This document shows, piece after piece, positions 8,731 through 17,908 of a stretch of DNA of 64,000 bases (position 1 is its first letter; each line of letters starts with the position of its first letter). The DNA comes from Halocynthiibacter styelae (lineage in GTDB: Bacteria; Pseudomonadota; Alphaproteobacteria; Rhodobacterales; Rhodobacteraceae), in assembly GCF_016123485.1 (NCBI RefSeq), contig NZ_JADCKQ010000001.1, forward strand, positions 405,307 through 469,306, in the 5' to 3' direction. Both the position numbers and the translations under genes were made by a program. Below the pieces are notes generated by a model. It searched no databases and was not told the DNA's origin. It saw nothing but the letters and a program-made list of their open reading frames with translations.

Positions 8731-9876
8731 ATGGATTTCGCGCTTACCGAAGAACAAACCCTGATCTTTGACATGGCAAAAGGCTTTGCCGATGAACATA
8801 TCGCGCCCTTTGCCGCAGAATGGGAAGCTGCAGGCACCGTCCCGAAGGAACTTTGGGGCAAGATGGCGGAACTGGGGTTTGGCGGGCTATATGTTTCTGA
8901 AAAGAACGGCGGATCCGGCCTGACGCGCCTTGATGCGACTCTTGTTTTTGAAGCCCTGTCTTCCGCCTGCCCGGCTGTCGCCGCCTGGCTGTCGATCCAC
9001 AATATGTGCGCGGCGATGCTCGATAAATTCGCAAGCCAGCATGTGGTTGATACCTGGCTGAAACCAGCCGTGAATATGGAAAAATTCTTCGCCTATGCCC
9101 TGACCGAACCCGGTTCCGGATCAGACGCCGCCGCGTTGAAAACCCGTGCGGATCTGGTTGGCAATGAATATGTCCTGAACGGTTCCAAAGCCTTCATTTC
9201 CGGCGCGGGCTATGCCGATGCCTATGTTGTCATGTGCCGCACCGGCGGTGACGGGCCGAAAGGCGTATCCACCGTGGTTGTTGACAATGGCACCGAAGGG
9301 TTAAGTTTCGGCGGGCTTGAGAAAAAGATGGGCTGGCACGCCCAGGAAACCCGTCAGGTGCAGTTTGACGATTGCAAGATCCCCGCAACGAACCTTGTGG
9401 GTGAGGAAGGCAAAGGCTTTTCCTATGCCATGGCCGGGCTTGATGGCGGGCGTCTGAATATTTCCTCCTGCTCGCTGGGTGCCGCGCAAACTGCCCTGAC
9501 GAAAACCTTAGAATACATGGGCGAACGTCAGGCCTTCGGCAAATCCATTGACCAGTTCCAGGCGCTGCAATTCCGCCTGGCGGATATGGAAATCGAACTT
9601 CAGGCCGCCCGCACCTTCCTGCGCCAGGCCGCCTGGAAGCTGGATCAAGGCGCACCGGATGCCACAAAATTCTGCGCCATGGCCAAACGTTTCGTGACCG
9701 AAACCGGGTCACAAGTTGCCAATGGTTGTCTGCAACTGCACGGCGGCTATGGCTATCTGGCAGATTACGGCATTGAGAAACTGGTGCGTGATCTGCGCGT
9801 GCATGAAATCCTGGAAGGCACCAATGAAATCATGCGCATGATCGTCGCCCGCAACCTCCTGGCGGAGCGCGGCTGA
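8731..9876 (+). CDS. Acyl-CoA dehydrogenase, probably isobutyryl-CoA dehydrogenase
   Basis: This 381-residue FAD enzyme contains the acyl-CoA dehydrogenase signatures YALTEPGSGSDAAAL and the C-terminal LHGGYGYLADYGIEKLVRDLRVHEILEGTNEIMRM. The glutamate of HEILEGTNE is the usual catalytic base. It oxidises an acyl-CoA to the 2-enoyl-CoA and passes electrons to ETF. The following two genes are HIBYL-CoA hydrolase and 3-hydroxyisobutyrate dehydrogenase, overlapping by only a few bases. Isobutyryl-CoA is therefore the likely substrate (valine pathway), by context rather than from residues. The start follows GGGAGGAC. Confidence 0.92.
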   Translation: MDFALTEEQTLIFDMAKGFADEHIAPFAAEWEAAGTVPKELWGKMAELGFGGLYVSEKNGGSGLTRLDATLVFEALSSACPAVAAWLSIHNMCAAMLDKFASQHVVDTWLKPAVNMEKFFAYALTEPGSGSDAAALKTRADLVGNEYVLNGSKAFISGAGYADAYVVMCRTGGDGPKGVSTVVVDNGTEGLSFGGLEKKMGWHAQETRQVQFDDCKIPATNLVGEEGKGFSYAMAGLDGGRLNISSCSLGAAQTALTKTLEYMGERQAFGKSIDQFQALQFRLADMEIELQAARTFLRQAAWKLDQGAPDATKFCAMAKRFVTETGSQVANGCLQLHGGYGYLADYGIEKLVRDLRVHEILEGTNEIMRMIVARNLLAERG

Positions 9877-10937
9877 TGGATCTGGTCAAATCTGACGACA
9901 TCCACATCCGCCGTGAAGGCCATGTTGGTCGCATCACCCTGACCCGTCCTAAGGCATTTAATGCGCTTGGGTATCAGATGGCGCTTGAGGTGGAAAAAGC
10001 ACTGGATGCCTGGCGCGATGATGACGCGGTGAAACTGATCCTTCTGGATGCAGACGGTGATCGTGCCTTCTGTGCTGGCGGTGATATTCAGGAAATGTAT
10101 GACACCGCCAAGGCCGGTGACTTTGAATATGGCCGCACGTTCTGGCGCGATGAATATCGTATGAATGCCAAAATGTTCGAATTCCCCAAACCCGTAGTCA
10201 GCCTGATGCAGGGATTCACCATGGGCGGCGGCGTTGGTATCGGCTGTCATGGCTCGCACCGCGTGGTCTGTGACAGTTCCCGCATCGCCATGCCGGAATG
10301 TGGCATTGGGTTAATCCCAGATGTGGGCGGTACGCTGATCCTTGCCCGTGCGCCGGGACGTCTGGGCGAATATATCGGCATGTCCGGTGTGCAACTGGGC
10401 GCAGCGGATGCGATTTATGCCGGGTTTGCTGACTATTATATCCCGGAAGAGGCGTGGCCTGATCTTATCAAGGCACTCTGCGAAACAGGGGATGTCAGCG
10501 CTGTGGACGCTGCGGCACGAACCGCGCAGGACGGCGCACTCGCGGCAAATGAGGAAGCGATTAATCGTCATTTTACCGGCGAAACCGCCCTTGATATCCT
10601 GCGCAACCTGGACGGCGACGACAGTGAATTTGCGCAAAAGGCCCTGAAAACCCTGCGCCGGAACTCTCCGCTTGCGGTTGCTGCCACAGTCGAACTTGTA
10701 CATCGTGCGCGCGGCGCAAAAGGTATCCGCGCCGCCCTTGGGCAGGAATACCGCTTTACCCATCGGGCCGCCAGTGAAGGTGACTTTATCGAAGGCATCC
10801 GTGCCCAGATCATCGACAAAGACCGCAACCCGACCTGGAAACACGCCAGCGTGGAAGATCTGTCGCCGGTGGATGTCACAAAAATGCTGATGCCCGTGCC
10901 CGGCATCAAAGTCGAATTTGAAGGAGAAGAGCCATGA
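9876..10937 (+). CDS. 3-hydroxyisobutyryl-CoA hydrolase
   Basis: This 353-residue crotonase-superfamily protein is about 90 residues longer than ordinary enoyl-CoA hydratases, as is typical of HIBYL-CoA hydrolases. The oxyanion-hole segment CAGGDIQEMY and the family motif MGGGVGIGCHGSHRVV followed by MPECGIGLIPDVGG point to hydrolase rather than hydratase activity. It would release 3-hydroxyisobutyrate from its CoA ester. The ATG overlaps the stop of the dehydrogenase gene, and its own stop overlaps the mmsB start, so the three genes are translationally coupled. Confidence 0.9.
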   Translation: MDLVKSDDIHIRREGHVGRITLTRPKAFNALGYQMALEVEKALDAWRDDDAVKLILLDADGDRAFCAGGDIQEMYDTAKAGDFEYGRTFWRDEYRMNAKMFEFPKPVVSLMQGFTMGGGVGIGCHGSHRVVCDSSRIAMPECGIGLIPDVGGTLILARAPGRLGEYIGMSGVQLGAADAIYAGFADYYIPEEAWPDLIKALCETGDVSAVDAAARTAQDGALAANEEAINRHFTGETALDILRNLDGDDSEFAQKALKTLRRNSPLAVAATVELVHRARGAKGIRAALGQEYRFTHRAASEGDFIEGIRAQIIDKDRNPTWKHASVEDLSPVDVTKMLMPVPGIKVEFEGEEP

Positions 10938-11806
10938 AAATCGGATTTATCGGCCTTGGCAATATGGGCCATCACATGGCACGTAACCTGGCAAGCGCCG
11001 GGCATGACGTCACGGGTTTTGACCTAGCCGCCCCCTGTCCGGATGGCGTCATCAAAGCCGACAGCCCCGCGGACGTTGCCACGGGTGCCGACGTGGTTGT
11101 CACCATGCTGCCCAATGGCGCGATCCTGAAATCGGTTGCGGCGGAAATCATTCCTGCAATGTCCGCAGGTGCCGTGTTGTGCGACTGTTCCACAGTTGAT
11201 GTGGAAAGCGCGCGTTCTGTGGCAGAAGACGCCAAAGCCGCAGGCCTAATGGCGGTGGATGCCCCGGTGTCTGGTGGTATTGGCGGTGCAGATGCAGGCA
11301 CGCTGACGTTCATGGCTGGCGGCGATGATGCGGCCTTTAAGACGGTTACAGAATTATTTGATATCATGGGGCAAAAGGCCGTTCACTGTGGCGAAGCAGG
11401 CGCGGGTCAGGCGGCCAAGATCTGCAACAATATGATCCTTGGCATCACCATGGCAGGCACCTGCGAAGCCTTTGCTCTGGCGGATAAACTGGGCCTTGAT
11501 CGTCAAAAAATGTTTGACGTGGTCAGTACCTCTTCCGGCTACTCCTGGACCATGAACGCCTATTGTCCTGCCCCCGGCGTCGGCCCGCAAAGCCCGGCGG
11601 ATAATGATTACAAACCCGGATTTGCCGCGGAGCTTATGCTGAAAGATCTGCGCCTGTCCCAACAAGCTGCTGTTGCTGCCGATGCTGACACCCCCATGGG
11701 CGAACGCGCGACCGAACTTTATTCCACCTTCGTAGAAGACGAAGACGGTCAGGGCCGCGACTTTTCCGCCATGCTGCCGCGCTTTGAGAAACGTGGGCGG
11801 GACTGA
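10934..11806 (+). CDS. mmsB: 3-hydroxyisobutyrate dehydrogenase
   Basis: MmsB oxidises 3-hydroxyisobutyrate to methylmalonate semialdehyde with NAD, feeding MmsA. The 290 residues match the family. The dinucleotide motif GFIGLGNMGHHMARNL is at residues 3-18, the substrate motif DAPVSGGIGGADAGTL is present, and the catalytic lysine lies in GAGQAAKICNNM. It overlaps the preceding gene by 4 bp and ends the operon. Confidence 0.95.
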   Translation: MKIGFIGLGNMGHHMARNLASAGHDVTGFDLAAPCPDGVIKADSPADVATGADVVVTMLPNGAILKSVAAEIIPAMSAGAVLCDCSTVDVESARSVAEDAKAAGLMAVDAPVSGGIGGADAGTLTFMAGGDDAAFKTVTELFDIMGQKAVHCGEAGAGQAAKICNNMILGITMAGTCEAFALADKLGLDRQKMFDVVSTSSGYSWTMNAYCPAPGVGPQSPADNDYKPGFAAELMLKDLRLSQQAAVAADADTPMGERATELYSTFVEDEDGQGRDFSAMLPRFEKRGRD

Positions 11807-11815
11807 CAATGTCTG

Positions 11816-11842
11816 ATTTGCGACAAAAATAACGTCGCAAAT
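11816..11842. promoter_or_regulatory. Perfect inverted repeat between mmsB and the MmgE/PrpD gene
   Basis: The arms ATTTGCGAC and GTCGCAAAT are perfect over 9 bp, with a 9-nt AT-rich spacer. The repeat starts 10 bp after the mmsB stop and ends 65 bp before the next start codon. It may be an operator or a terminator without a T-run. Confidence 0.45.
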
Positions 11843-11906
11843 ACTCTATACGGGTCACGGTGACCTCTCGCACTATGGTGTTAACGCAGCATTAACGAGG
11901 CCCGCC

Positions 11907-13259
11907 GTGACCCTTTCTTTCGCCGATTTCGCATCCAATCTGACCTATGACGACCTGCCAGAGGCGGTCCTTCAGGTACTGCGCCGCAGTTTCCTTGATA
12001 CGATGGGCGTGGCTGCGATCGGGTCCACCACCGAAATGTCTGAAGCCGCCTATAAAGGGGCAACTGCCATGTTCGGCGTCACGTCAACCGGCCCGGCCCG
12101 CGTTATGATGCGCGGCACGGAGCTATCGCCTGCCGGGGCGGCCATGGCCAATGCCTTCACCGTGGATTCCGTTGATGCCCATGACGGAACCTCCCACTGC
12201 AAAGGCCACGCGGGCAGCGCTATTTTCCCCGCACTTATGGCGGTGGCAGATGCAGAAGCCAGCCTTGGCCGCCCCGTGGATGGTAAAACCTTTGCCATGC
12301 TTCTGGCCCTTGCCTATGAGGTCAGCTATCGCGCGGGCCTGGCCCAACACGCGACTTGCGCGGATTACCACACGTCTGGTGCCTGGACGGCTGTCGGCGT
12401 CGCGGTTGCCGTGGCACGGATGCTTGGTCTGGATAAAGAACAAATCCGCCACGCGGCAGGCATCGCCGAATACCATGGCCCGCGCAGCCAGATGATGCGC
12501 TGCATTGATTTTCCGACCATGCTACGCGATGGCGTTGGCTGGGGCGCACCCACCGGCGTGACGGCCGCCTATCTGGCCCAGGCCGGCTTCACAGGCGCAC
12601 CCGCCCTGACCTGTGAAGGCACGGAAGAAGCCCATTTCTGGGAGGATCTGGGTCAGGCCTGGCGCCTGGTCGAGGACACGCATTACAAACCCTACCCCTG
12701 CTGTCGCTGGGCGCATCCCTCCGTCGATGCGGTGGCCGATCTCATGCGCGACCATGATCTGCATCATTCCCAGATTGCCTCTGTGAACATTAAAACCTTC
12801 CACAACGCGACACGTCTTGCAGGCCACGCCCCGGCAACCCTGGATGAATTCGCTTATGGCATCGCCTTCCCTGTTGCGACCATGATCGTGCGCGGCCAGA
12901 TCGGTGTGCCGGAACTGACCAATGACACACTGCAAGACCCCGATATTCAGCGTATTTCAAAGGCCACACAGCTGATCGACGATCCGCATTACACAAAGAT
13001 CAGCGTCGGCAAACGTTGGGCAGAGGTTTCGATGACGCTTACCGACGGGCGCATTATCAGCGCGGCACCGCGCACCCCGCGTGGGGATACGGATATGCCT
13101 CTGTCGGATCAGGAGATCAGCGACAAATTCCACCTCTTCACCGACCCGGTCCTGGGGCGCACACGCGCGGATGAGATTGAAGCACTCAGCACAGATTTTG
13201 ATGCATTAAATGCCGGGGATCTCATGCGCCTGAATGAACTCTGCCTGACAGCGCCCTGA
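11907..13259 (+). CDS. MmgE/PrpD family protein
   Basis: This 450-residue protein belongs to the MmgE/PrpD superfamily, which includes 2-methylcitrate dehydratase, cis-aconitate decarboxylase and related lyases or epimerases. Visible family features are the early RRSFLDTMGVAAIGS, the histidine-rich DAHDGTSHCKGHAGSAIFPAL, and KPYPCCRWAHPSVDA in the middle. The protein has a GTG start and is separated from mmsB by a 100-bp gap with a palindrome. The substrate is not predictable from the sequence. Proximity to propionyl-CoA-producing valine genes makes a C4-C7 dicarboxylate or tricarboxylate plausible, by inference only. Confidence 0.88.
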   Translation: MTLSFADFASNLTYDDLPEAVLQVLRRSFLDTMGVAAIGSTTEMSEAAYKGATAMFGVTSTGPARVMMRGTELSPAGAAMANAFTVDSVDAHDGTSHCKGHAGSAIFPALMAVADAEASLGRPVDGKTFAMLLALAYEVSYRAGLAQHATCADYHTSGAWTAVGVAVAVARMLGLDKEQIRHAAGIAEYHGPRSQMMRCIDFPTMLRDGVGWGAPTGVTAAYLAQAGFTGAPALTCEGTEEAHFWEDLGQAWRLVEDTHYKPYPCCRWAHPSVDAVADLMRDHDLHHSQIASVNIKTFHNATRLAGHAPATLDEFAYGIAFPVATMIVRGQIGVPELTNDTLQDPDIQRISKATQLIDDPHYTKISVGKRWAEVSMTLTDGRIISAAPRTPRGDTDMPLSDQEISDKFHLFTDPVLGRTRADEIEALSTDFDALNAGDLMRLNELCLTAP

Positions 13260-13290
13260 TCTTTTCATCTTGCCCGAAATACTCCGGGGT

Positions 13291-13307
13291 CCGGGGCAGC
13301 GCCCCGG
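13291..13307. terminator. Bidirectional hairpin between convergent genes
   Basis: The perfect 7-bp stem CCGGGGC-AGC-GCCCCGG lies between the MmgE/PrpD gene and uvrA, which converge here. It lacks a T-run; the position suggests a shared terminator. Confidence 0.5.
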
Positions 13308-13322
13308 TCCGACCTGCCAGCT

Positions 13323-16193
13323 TTATTCTGCCGCCAGCGTCTTCCCCATCAACATTTCTTTCAGATAGCGTCCGGTGTGACTGCGCGGTTCCATCGCGAC
13401 TTTTTCAGGCGTTCCAGCCACGACCAACTCGCCGCCGCCATCGCCACCTTCAGGGCCGATGTCCAGGATCCAGTCGGCGGTTTTCACCACATCCAGATTG
13501 TGTTCAATCACCACAACGGAATTGCCTTGTTCCACCAGTTCATGCAGCACTTCCAAAAGTTTACGCACATCTTCAAAATGCAAACCGGTGGTTGGTTCAT
13601 CCAGAATATACAGCGTACGACCGGTGGATCGTTTCGCCAGTTCTTTTGACAGTTTCACCCGCTGCGCTTCGCCACCAGACAAAGTTGTCGCCTGTTGGCC
13701 CACTTTGATATAGCCAAGCCCGACCCGCATCAGGGCTTCCATTTTATCGCGAATGGAAGGCACTGCATCAAAGAACTGACGCGCGTCTTCAACGGTCATA
13801 TCCAGCACATCCGCGATGCTTTTGCCCTTGAATTTCACCTCCAGAGTTTCACGGTTATAGCGCGCACCGTCACAGGTTTCGCAGGTCACATAGACATCGG
13901 GCAGAAAGTGCATTTCGATCTTGATCACACCGTCGCCCTGACAGGCCTCACACCGCCCGCCTTTGACGTTGAAACTGAACCGCCCGGGTTTATAGCCGCG
14001 CGCACGTGATTCAGGCAGACCGGCAAACCAGTCGCGGATCGGGGTGAACGCGCCAGTATAAGTCGCCGGGTTGGACCGTGGCGTACGCCCGATGGGGCGC
14101 TGATCAATGTCGATGACTTTGTCCAGATGTTCGAGGCCCTTGATGCTTTCACAGGGCGCAGGCGTCTGACGCGCGCCGTTCAACTGCATGCTTGCTGTCT
14201 TAAACAATGTCTCAATCGTCAGGGTCGATTTCCCGCCACCGGACACACCGGTAACACAGGTGAATTTGCCCAGCGGGAAGTCCGCAGTCACCTTTTTCAG
14301 GTTGTTGCCAGTGGCTTTTTTCACGGTGATCTTTTTCCCGTTGCCCTTACGACGCTCAGACGGCACCATAATTTCACGACTGCCTGTAAGATATTGACCT
14401 GTAACAGAAACCGGGTCTGCACAGATTTCCGCAGGGGTGCCTTTTGCAACGATTTCACCGCCATGCACACCGGCGCCTGGGCCAATATCAAAGACATAAT
14501 CTGCCTCGCGGATTGCCTCTTCATCATGTTCCACAACAATCACGGTATTGCCCTGATCGCGCAGGTTCTTCAGCGTGGTCAAAAGCCGCCCATTGTCGCG
14601 TTGGTGCAGACCGATCGAAGGTTCATCCAGCACATACAGAACACCCGTCAGACCAGATCCAATCTGGCTGGCCAGACGGATACGCTGGCTTTCACCACCA
14701 GACAATGTGCCGGAATTACGCGACAGCGACAGATATTCAAGACCGACATTGTTCAGGAAACCCAGGCGTTCGCGGATCTCTTTGACAATCGCGCGGGCGA
14801 TTTCTGCTTTTTGTTTACTCAGCACATCCGGCACCTGGGAAATCCAGTCCAGTGCCTCGCGGATCGACATCTGAACCACCTGCCCCACGTGCAGCAGTTC
14901 GTCAGCGCCACCAATTTTCACGGCCAGGGCTTCGTCCTTCAGACGATAGCCTTCGCAGGCCTCGCAGGATCGGTTGTTTTGATAGCGTTCGAATTCTTCA
15001 CGGATAAAGTTACTGTCCGTTTCGCGGTAGCGGCGCTCCATATTGGGGACCACGCCTTCAAAGCTGCGTGAAATTTCATAAACCCGACCTGAGTCATCAT
15101 AACGGAACGGAATTTCATCGCCGTTGGACCCATACAGAAACACCTGCTGAATATGTTTCGGCAGATCTTTCCAGGGGGTCTTCGGGTCAAATTCGTAGTG
15201 TTTTGCAATCGCTTCAATCGTTTGCAGGAAATAGGGTGATTTGCCCTTGCGCCAAGGCGCAATCGCCCCGTCGGACAGACGCAGGGACTGATCAGGCACC
15301 ATCAGGCGTTCGTCAAAGAACAGTTCCACGCCCAGGCCGTCACAATCAGGACAGGCCCCAAAAGGCGCGTTGAAAGAAAACAGGCGCGGTTCAATCTCGG
15401 GGATGGTGAAACCGCTTTCTGGACATGCGAAATTTTCACTGAAGGTAAAGCGTTCCGGATCACCTTCCTTGGGTGCAGTTTCCAGAACCGCAATCCCATC
15501 CGCCAGATCAAGTGCTGTACGGAAGCTGTCAGCAAGACGGGTTTCCATGCCTTCGCGCACGACAATCCGATCAACCACAACATCAATGTCATGGCGGAAT
15601 TTCTTGTCCAGCGTGGGCGGCTCATCCAGTTCATAAAATTCGCCGTCGACCTTTACCCGCTGGAAACCCTGCTTGCGCAATTCCAGAAACTCTTTCTTAT
15701 ATTCGCCTTTGCGGTCGCGGATGATCGGGGCCAGAAGAAAGCCGCGCGTGCCCTCTTCCATGTTCATCACACGATCCACCATATCCTGGACCTGCTGGGC
15801 CTCAATCGGCTTACCGGTGGCTGGGGAATATGGCGTACCAGCGCGGGCGAACAGCAGACGCAGATAGTCATAAATCTCGGTTACGGTGCCGACGGTGGAA
15901 CGCGGGTTTTTCGATGTGGTTTTCTGTTCAATCGAAATCGCAGGCGACAGACCCGAGATATGATCAACGTCAGGTTTTTCCATCATATCAAGGAATTGGC
16001 GTGCATAGGCAGACAGGCTTTCGACATAGCGCCGCTGCCCTTCTGCGTAGATCGTATCAAAAGCCAGGGATGACTTGCCAGACCCGGACAGGCCGGTGAT
16101 CACCACCAGTTCATCGCGCGGAATATCCACATCAATAGACTTCAGGTTATGTTCCCGCGCACCGCGTACTTCGATCTTCTTCAACTCGGCCAT
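13323..16193 (-). CDS. uvrA: UvrABC excinuclease subunit A
   Basis: UvrA is the damage-recognition ATPase of nucleotide excision repair, loading UvrB on lesions. The 956 residues are full length. The first Walker A is GLSGSGKSS near residue 35, and a second is [12 protein letters not shown] signatures LSGGESQR and LSGGEAQR are present. Zinc-binding cysteines appear as CPESG...CPDC, CEACEGY and CEACQGDG...CETC. The start at 16193 ([17 protein letters not shown]) is the conserved N-terminus; an in-frame extension upstream is not conserved in kind. No SOS box was recognised upstream with confidence. Confidence 0.97.
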   Translation of the reverse strand: MAELKKIEVRGAREHNLKSIDVDIPRDELVVITGLSGSGKSSLAFDTIYAEGQRRYVESLSAYARQFLDMMEKPDVDHISGLSPAISIEQKTTSKNPRSTVGTVTEIYDYLRLLFARAGTPYSPATGKPIEAQQVQDMVDRVMNMEEGTRGFLLAPIIRDRKGEYKKEFLELRKQGFQRVKVDGEFYELDEPPTLDKKFRHDIDVVVDRIVVREGMETRLADSFRTALDLADGIAVLETAPKEGDPERFTFSENFACPESGFTIPEIEPRLFSFNAPFGACPDCDGLGVELFFDERLMVPDQSLRLSDGAIAPWRKGKSPYFLQTIEAIAKHYEFDPKTPWKDLPKHIQQVFLYGSNGDEIPFRYDDSGRVYEISRSFEGVVPNMERRYRETDSNFIREEFERYQNNRSCEACEGYRLKDEALAVKIGGADELLHVGQVVQMSIREALDWISQVPDVLSKQKAEIARAIVKEIRERLGFLNNVGLEYLSLSRNSGTLSGGESQRIRLASQIGSGLTGVLYVLDEPSIGLHQRDNGRLLTTLKNLRDQGNTVIVVEHDEEAIREADYVFDIGPGAGVHGGEIVAKGTPAEICADPVSVTGQYLTGSREIMVPSERRKGNGKKITVKKATGNNLKKVTADFPLGKFTCVTGVSGGGKSTLTIETLFKTASMQLNGARQTPAPCESIKGLEHLDKVIDIDQRPIGRTPRSNPATYTGAFTPIRDWFAGLPESRARGYKPGRFSFNVKGGRCEACQGDGVIKIEMHFLPDVYVTCETCDGARYNRETLEVKFKGKSIADVLDMTVEDARQFFDAVPSIRDKMEALMRVGLGYIKVGQQATTLSGGEAQRVKLSKELAKRSTGRTLYILDEPTTGLHFEDVRKLLEVLHELVEQGNSVVVIEHNLDVVKTADWILDIGPEGGDGGGELVVAGTPEKVAMEPRSHTGRYLKEMLMGKTLAAE

Positions 16194-16399
16194 ATCTGCC
16201 CCCGTAATGTCAGAAACAGAGATAGGGTATTCCCCCCGCCACGCCAAGGGTTAATTAAGAACTAAAAGTGAACATCCTGATCTCTGCTGACAAACCTATA
16301 AATACATATCGGCGCGCAAACGAAATTGGTTAATCCTGGCCGTATCACACCTTCTTACATGTGTTATAAGCGGTTTTTCGTTTTTTTTCTGAATTTACA

Positions 16400-16999
16400 A
16401 TGAAATAACTACTCACCAGAATTGTCGCTGCACTTGCAGCAACAACATCTGCCCAGGCCGCTGACTGGTCCGGGGCTTACGTCGGCGCAGGCCTGTCACT
16501 GAATAATGGTACAGCTTACGACGCCAGTTTTGGAAACGGACCCGTTGACATCGACGGCGCAGAAGCCCTTCTGTTTACCGGCTATAACTGGCAGTTTAAC
16601 CGATTGATCTACAGCGGTGAATTCTGGTTGGGTCTCGGCGGCCCCTCCGGTGATGACGGGGATTTTCTGCGCCCTGTCACACAGGAAAGCTCTTATGGGG
16701 TAAAAGCCCGGCTTGGCTATGACATGGACCGCTTTATGCCCTTTGTGTCACTTGGCTATGCAAACCTCAGCTATTCTGCTGATCACGATGGAGGCGGAAG
16801 CAATATCGCAAATGACAGTTTTGGCGCGACAACACTTGGAGTCGGCGCAGATTACGCCCTGAGCCGGAATACCATTCTGCGTATTGAAGCAGAACATTTG
16901 AATATTGAAGGCACCGCCTTTGATTTTGGCGGCGGCGACCTGCACGGCACAGAATTCTCTCGAAACCGTTTGAACTTAAGTGTCGCCTGGAAATTCTGA
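16400..16999 (+). pseudogene. Outer-membrane beta-barrel protein with a stop at codon 3
   Basis: Read in one frame from the ATG at 16400, the gene gives M-K-stop followed by LLTRIVAALAATTSAQAADWSG. This is a clear signal peptide with an AQA-A cleavage site. The mature part is a roughly 170-residue porin/Opa-like beta-barrel ending in LNLSVAWKF, with the terminal aromatic residue typical of outer-membrane proteins. The TAA at 16406-16408 differs from the expected AAA by one base. No ATG, GTG or TTG lies between the stop and the signal peptide, so export would fail unless the stop is read through. Everything downstream is intact, so the change is recent or the base is a sequencing error. Confidence 0.75.
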
Positions 17000-17483
17000 T
17001 CCTTCCGGGTATACATCTGAGAAATGCCTTTTCCCCGGTCTTTCATCCCGGGGAACGGGCCATGTAAGAATGAAGGCTTCACGGTATCTGATGGCCCTTC
17101 GCAAAACCCTTGTTTCATGCAGCTTTTACCCCATTGATGTATTTTTGAGGCTATGATGCTGCTGAATTTTTCCGTGTCCAGAATGCTATCGGCTCCATGT
17201 AGGGACAGATTAGTAGCATCCCGAAAATCGAAATCGCACGCATTGTGATCGGGGATCTGTTTCTGGAAATTCCACAGGACATAGCGATCATTGCCGACGA
17301 AACCCGGGCAATATCTGATCGAATATTCCATGGGGCCGGGTCCGGGGCGGCTGATCAATCTCCAGCCGGTAACTGCAAACAACTGATACGGCCCACCGGT
17401 GCCGTTTTTTTTTGTGACAGAGTCACTGACTTGTGGGGCCCTGGTCGTGTAAACCGGGAAAAACGCAACAAACAGGACGCCAG
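17000..17483. other. Intergenic stretch with one hairpin
   Basis: A hairpin TTCCCCGG/CCGGGGAA at 17031-17055 follows the barrel gene and may end its transcript. The rest contains no supported gene; overlapping frames on both strands lack ribosome sites and known motifs. Confidence 0.5.
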
Positions 17484-17846
17484 ATGTTTAATTTTATCAA
17501 AGCTATGAGTGCCGGTAAAATCGACACAGGGGAAGCCGTGGCCCGTATCAACGCCGGAACAATGACTCTGATTGATATCCGGGATCCCGGCGAAGTGCAG
17601 GCCAGCGGTATCGCATCAGGCGCGCTGCATATCCCGATGGGGCAGCTGCCCACCCGTGCCCGCCCCGGCCATAAGGATTGCGCTTCAGGCCTGACATTCG
17701 ACACGCCGCTTGCGCTTTATTGTGCTTCAGGTGCACGATCTGGCATGGCGGCCCAGACCCTACGCAAAATGGGCTATAAAGAGGTACAAAATTTCGGCGC
17801 CCTCGCAGACTGGCAGCGCGCGGGCGGCACGATCACCAACATCTGA
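17484..17846 (+). CDS. Rhodanese-like domain protein
   Basis: This single-domain rhodanese has 120 residues. The active-site loop is YCASGARSG with Cys80, which would carry the persulfide. LIDIRDPGEVQASGIASGALHIP is the conserved N-terminal CDC25/rhodanese motif. It may transfer sulfur to cyanide or a thiol acceptor; no partner sulfur gene is adjacent. The start at 17484 follows AGGA. No signal peptide is visible, so it is cytosolic. Confidence 0.92.
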   Translation: MFNFIKAMSAGKIDTGEAVARINAGTMTLIDIRDPGEVQASGIASGALHIPMGQLPTRARPGHKDCASGLTFDTPLALYCASGARSGMAAQTLRKMGYKEVQNFGALADWQRAGGTITNI

Positions 17847-17854
17847 CAAAAAAA

Positions 17855-17879
17855 ACCGGAAACTTTGAAAGTTTCCGGT
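17855..17879. terminator. Bidirectional terminator between rhodanese and lpd
   Basis: A perfect 11-bp stem ACCGGAAACTT / AAGTTTCCGGT with a 3-nt loop is preceded by an A-run and followed by a T-rich stretch. This suits both convergent genes. Confidence 0.85.
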
Positions 17880-17908
17880 CCGTTTTCTTTGAAAAGAAAA
17901 CGCTACCC

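Noticed and set aside
13260..13322. Possible repeat family in the GC-rich hairpin before uvrA
   Set aside because: Only one copy was noticed in the window, so it is treated as a terminator-like hairpin.
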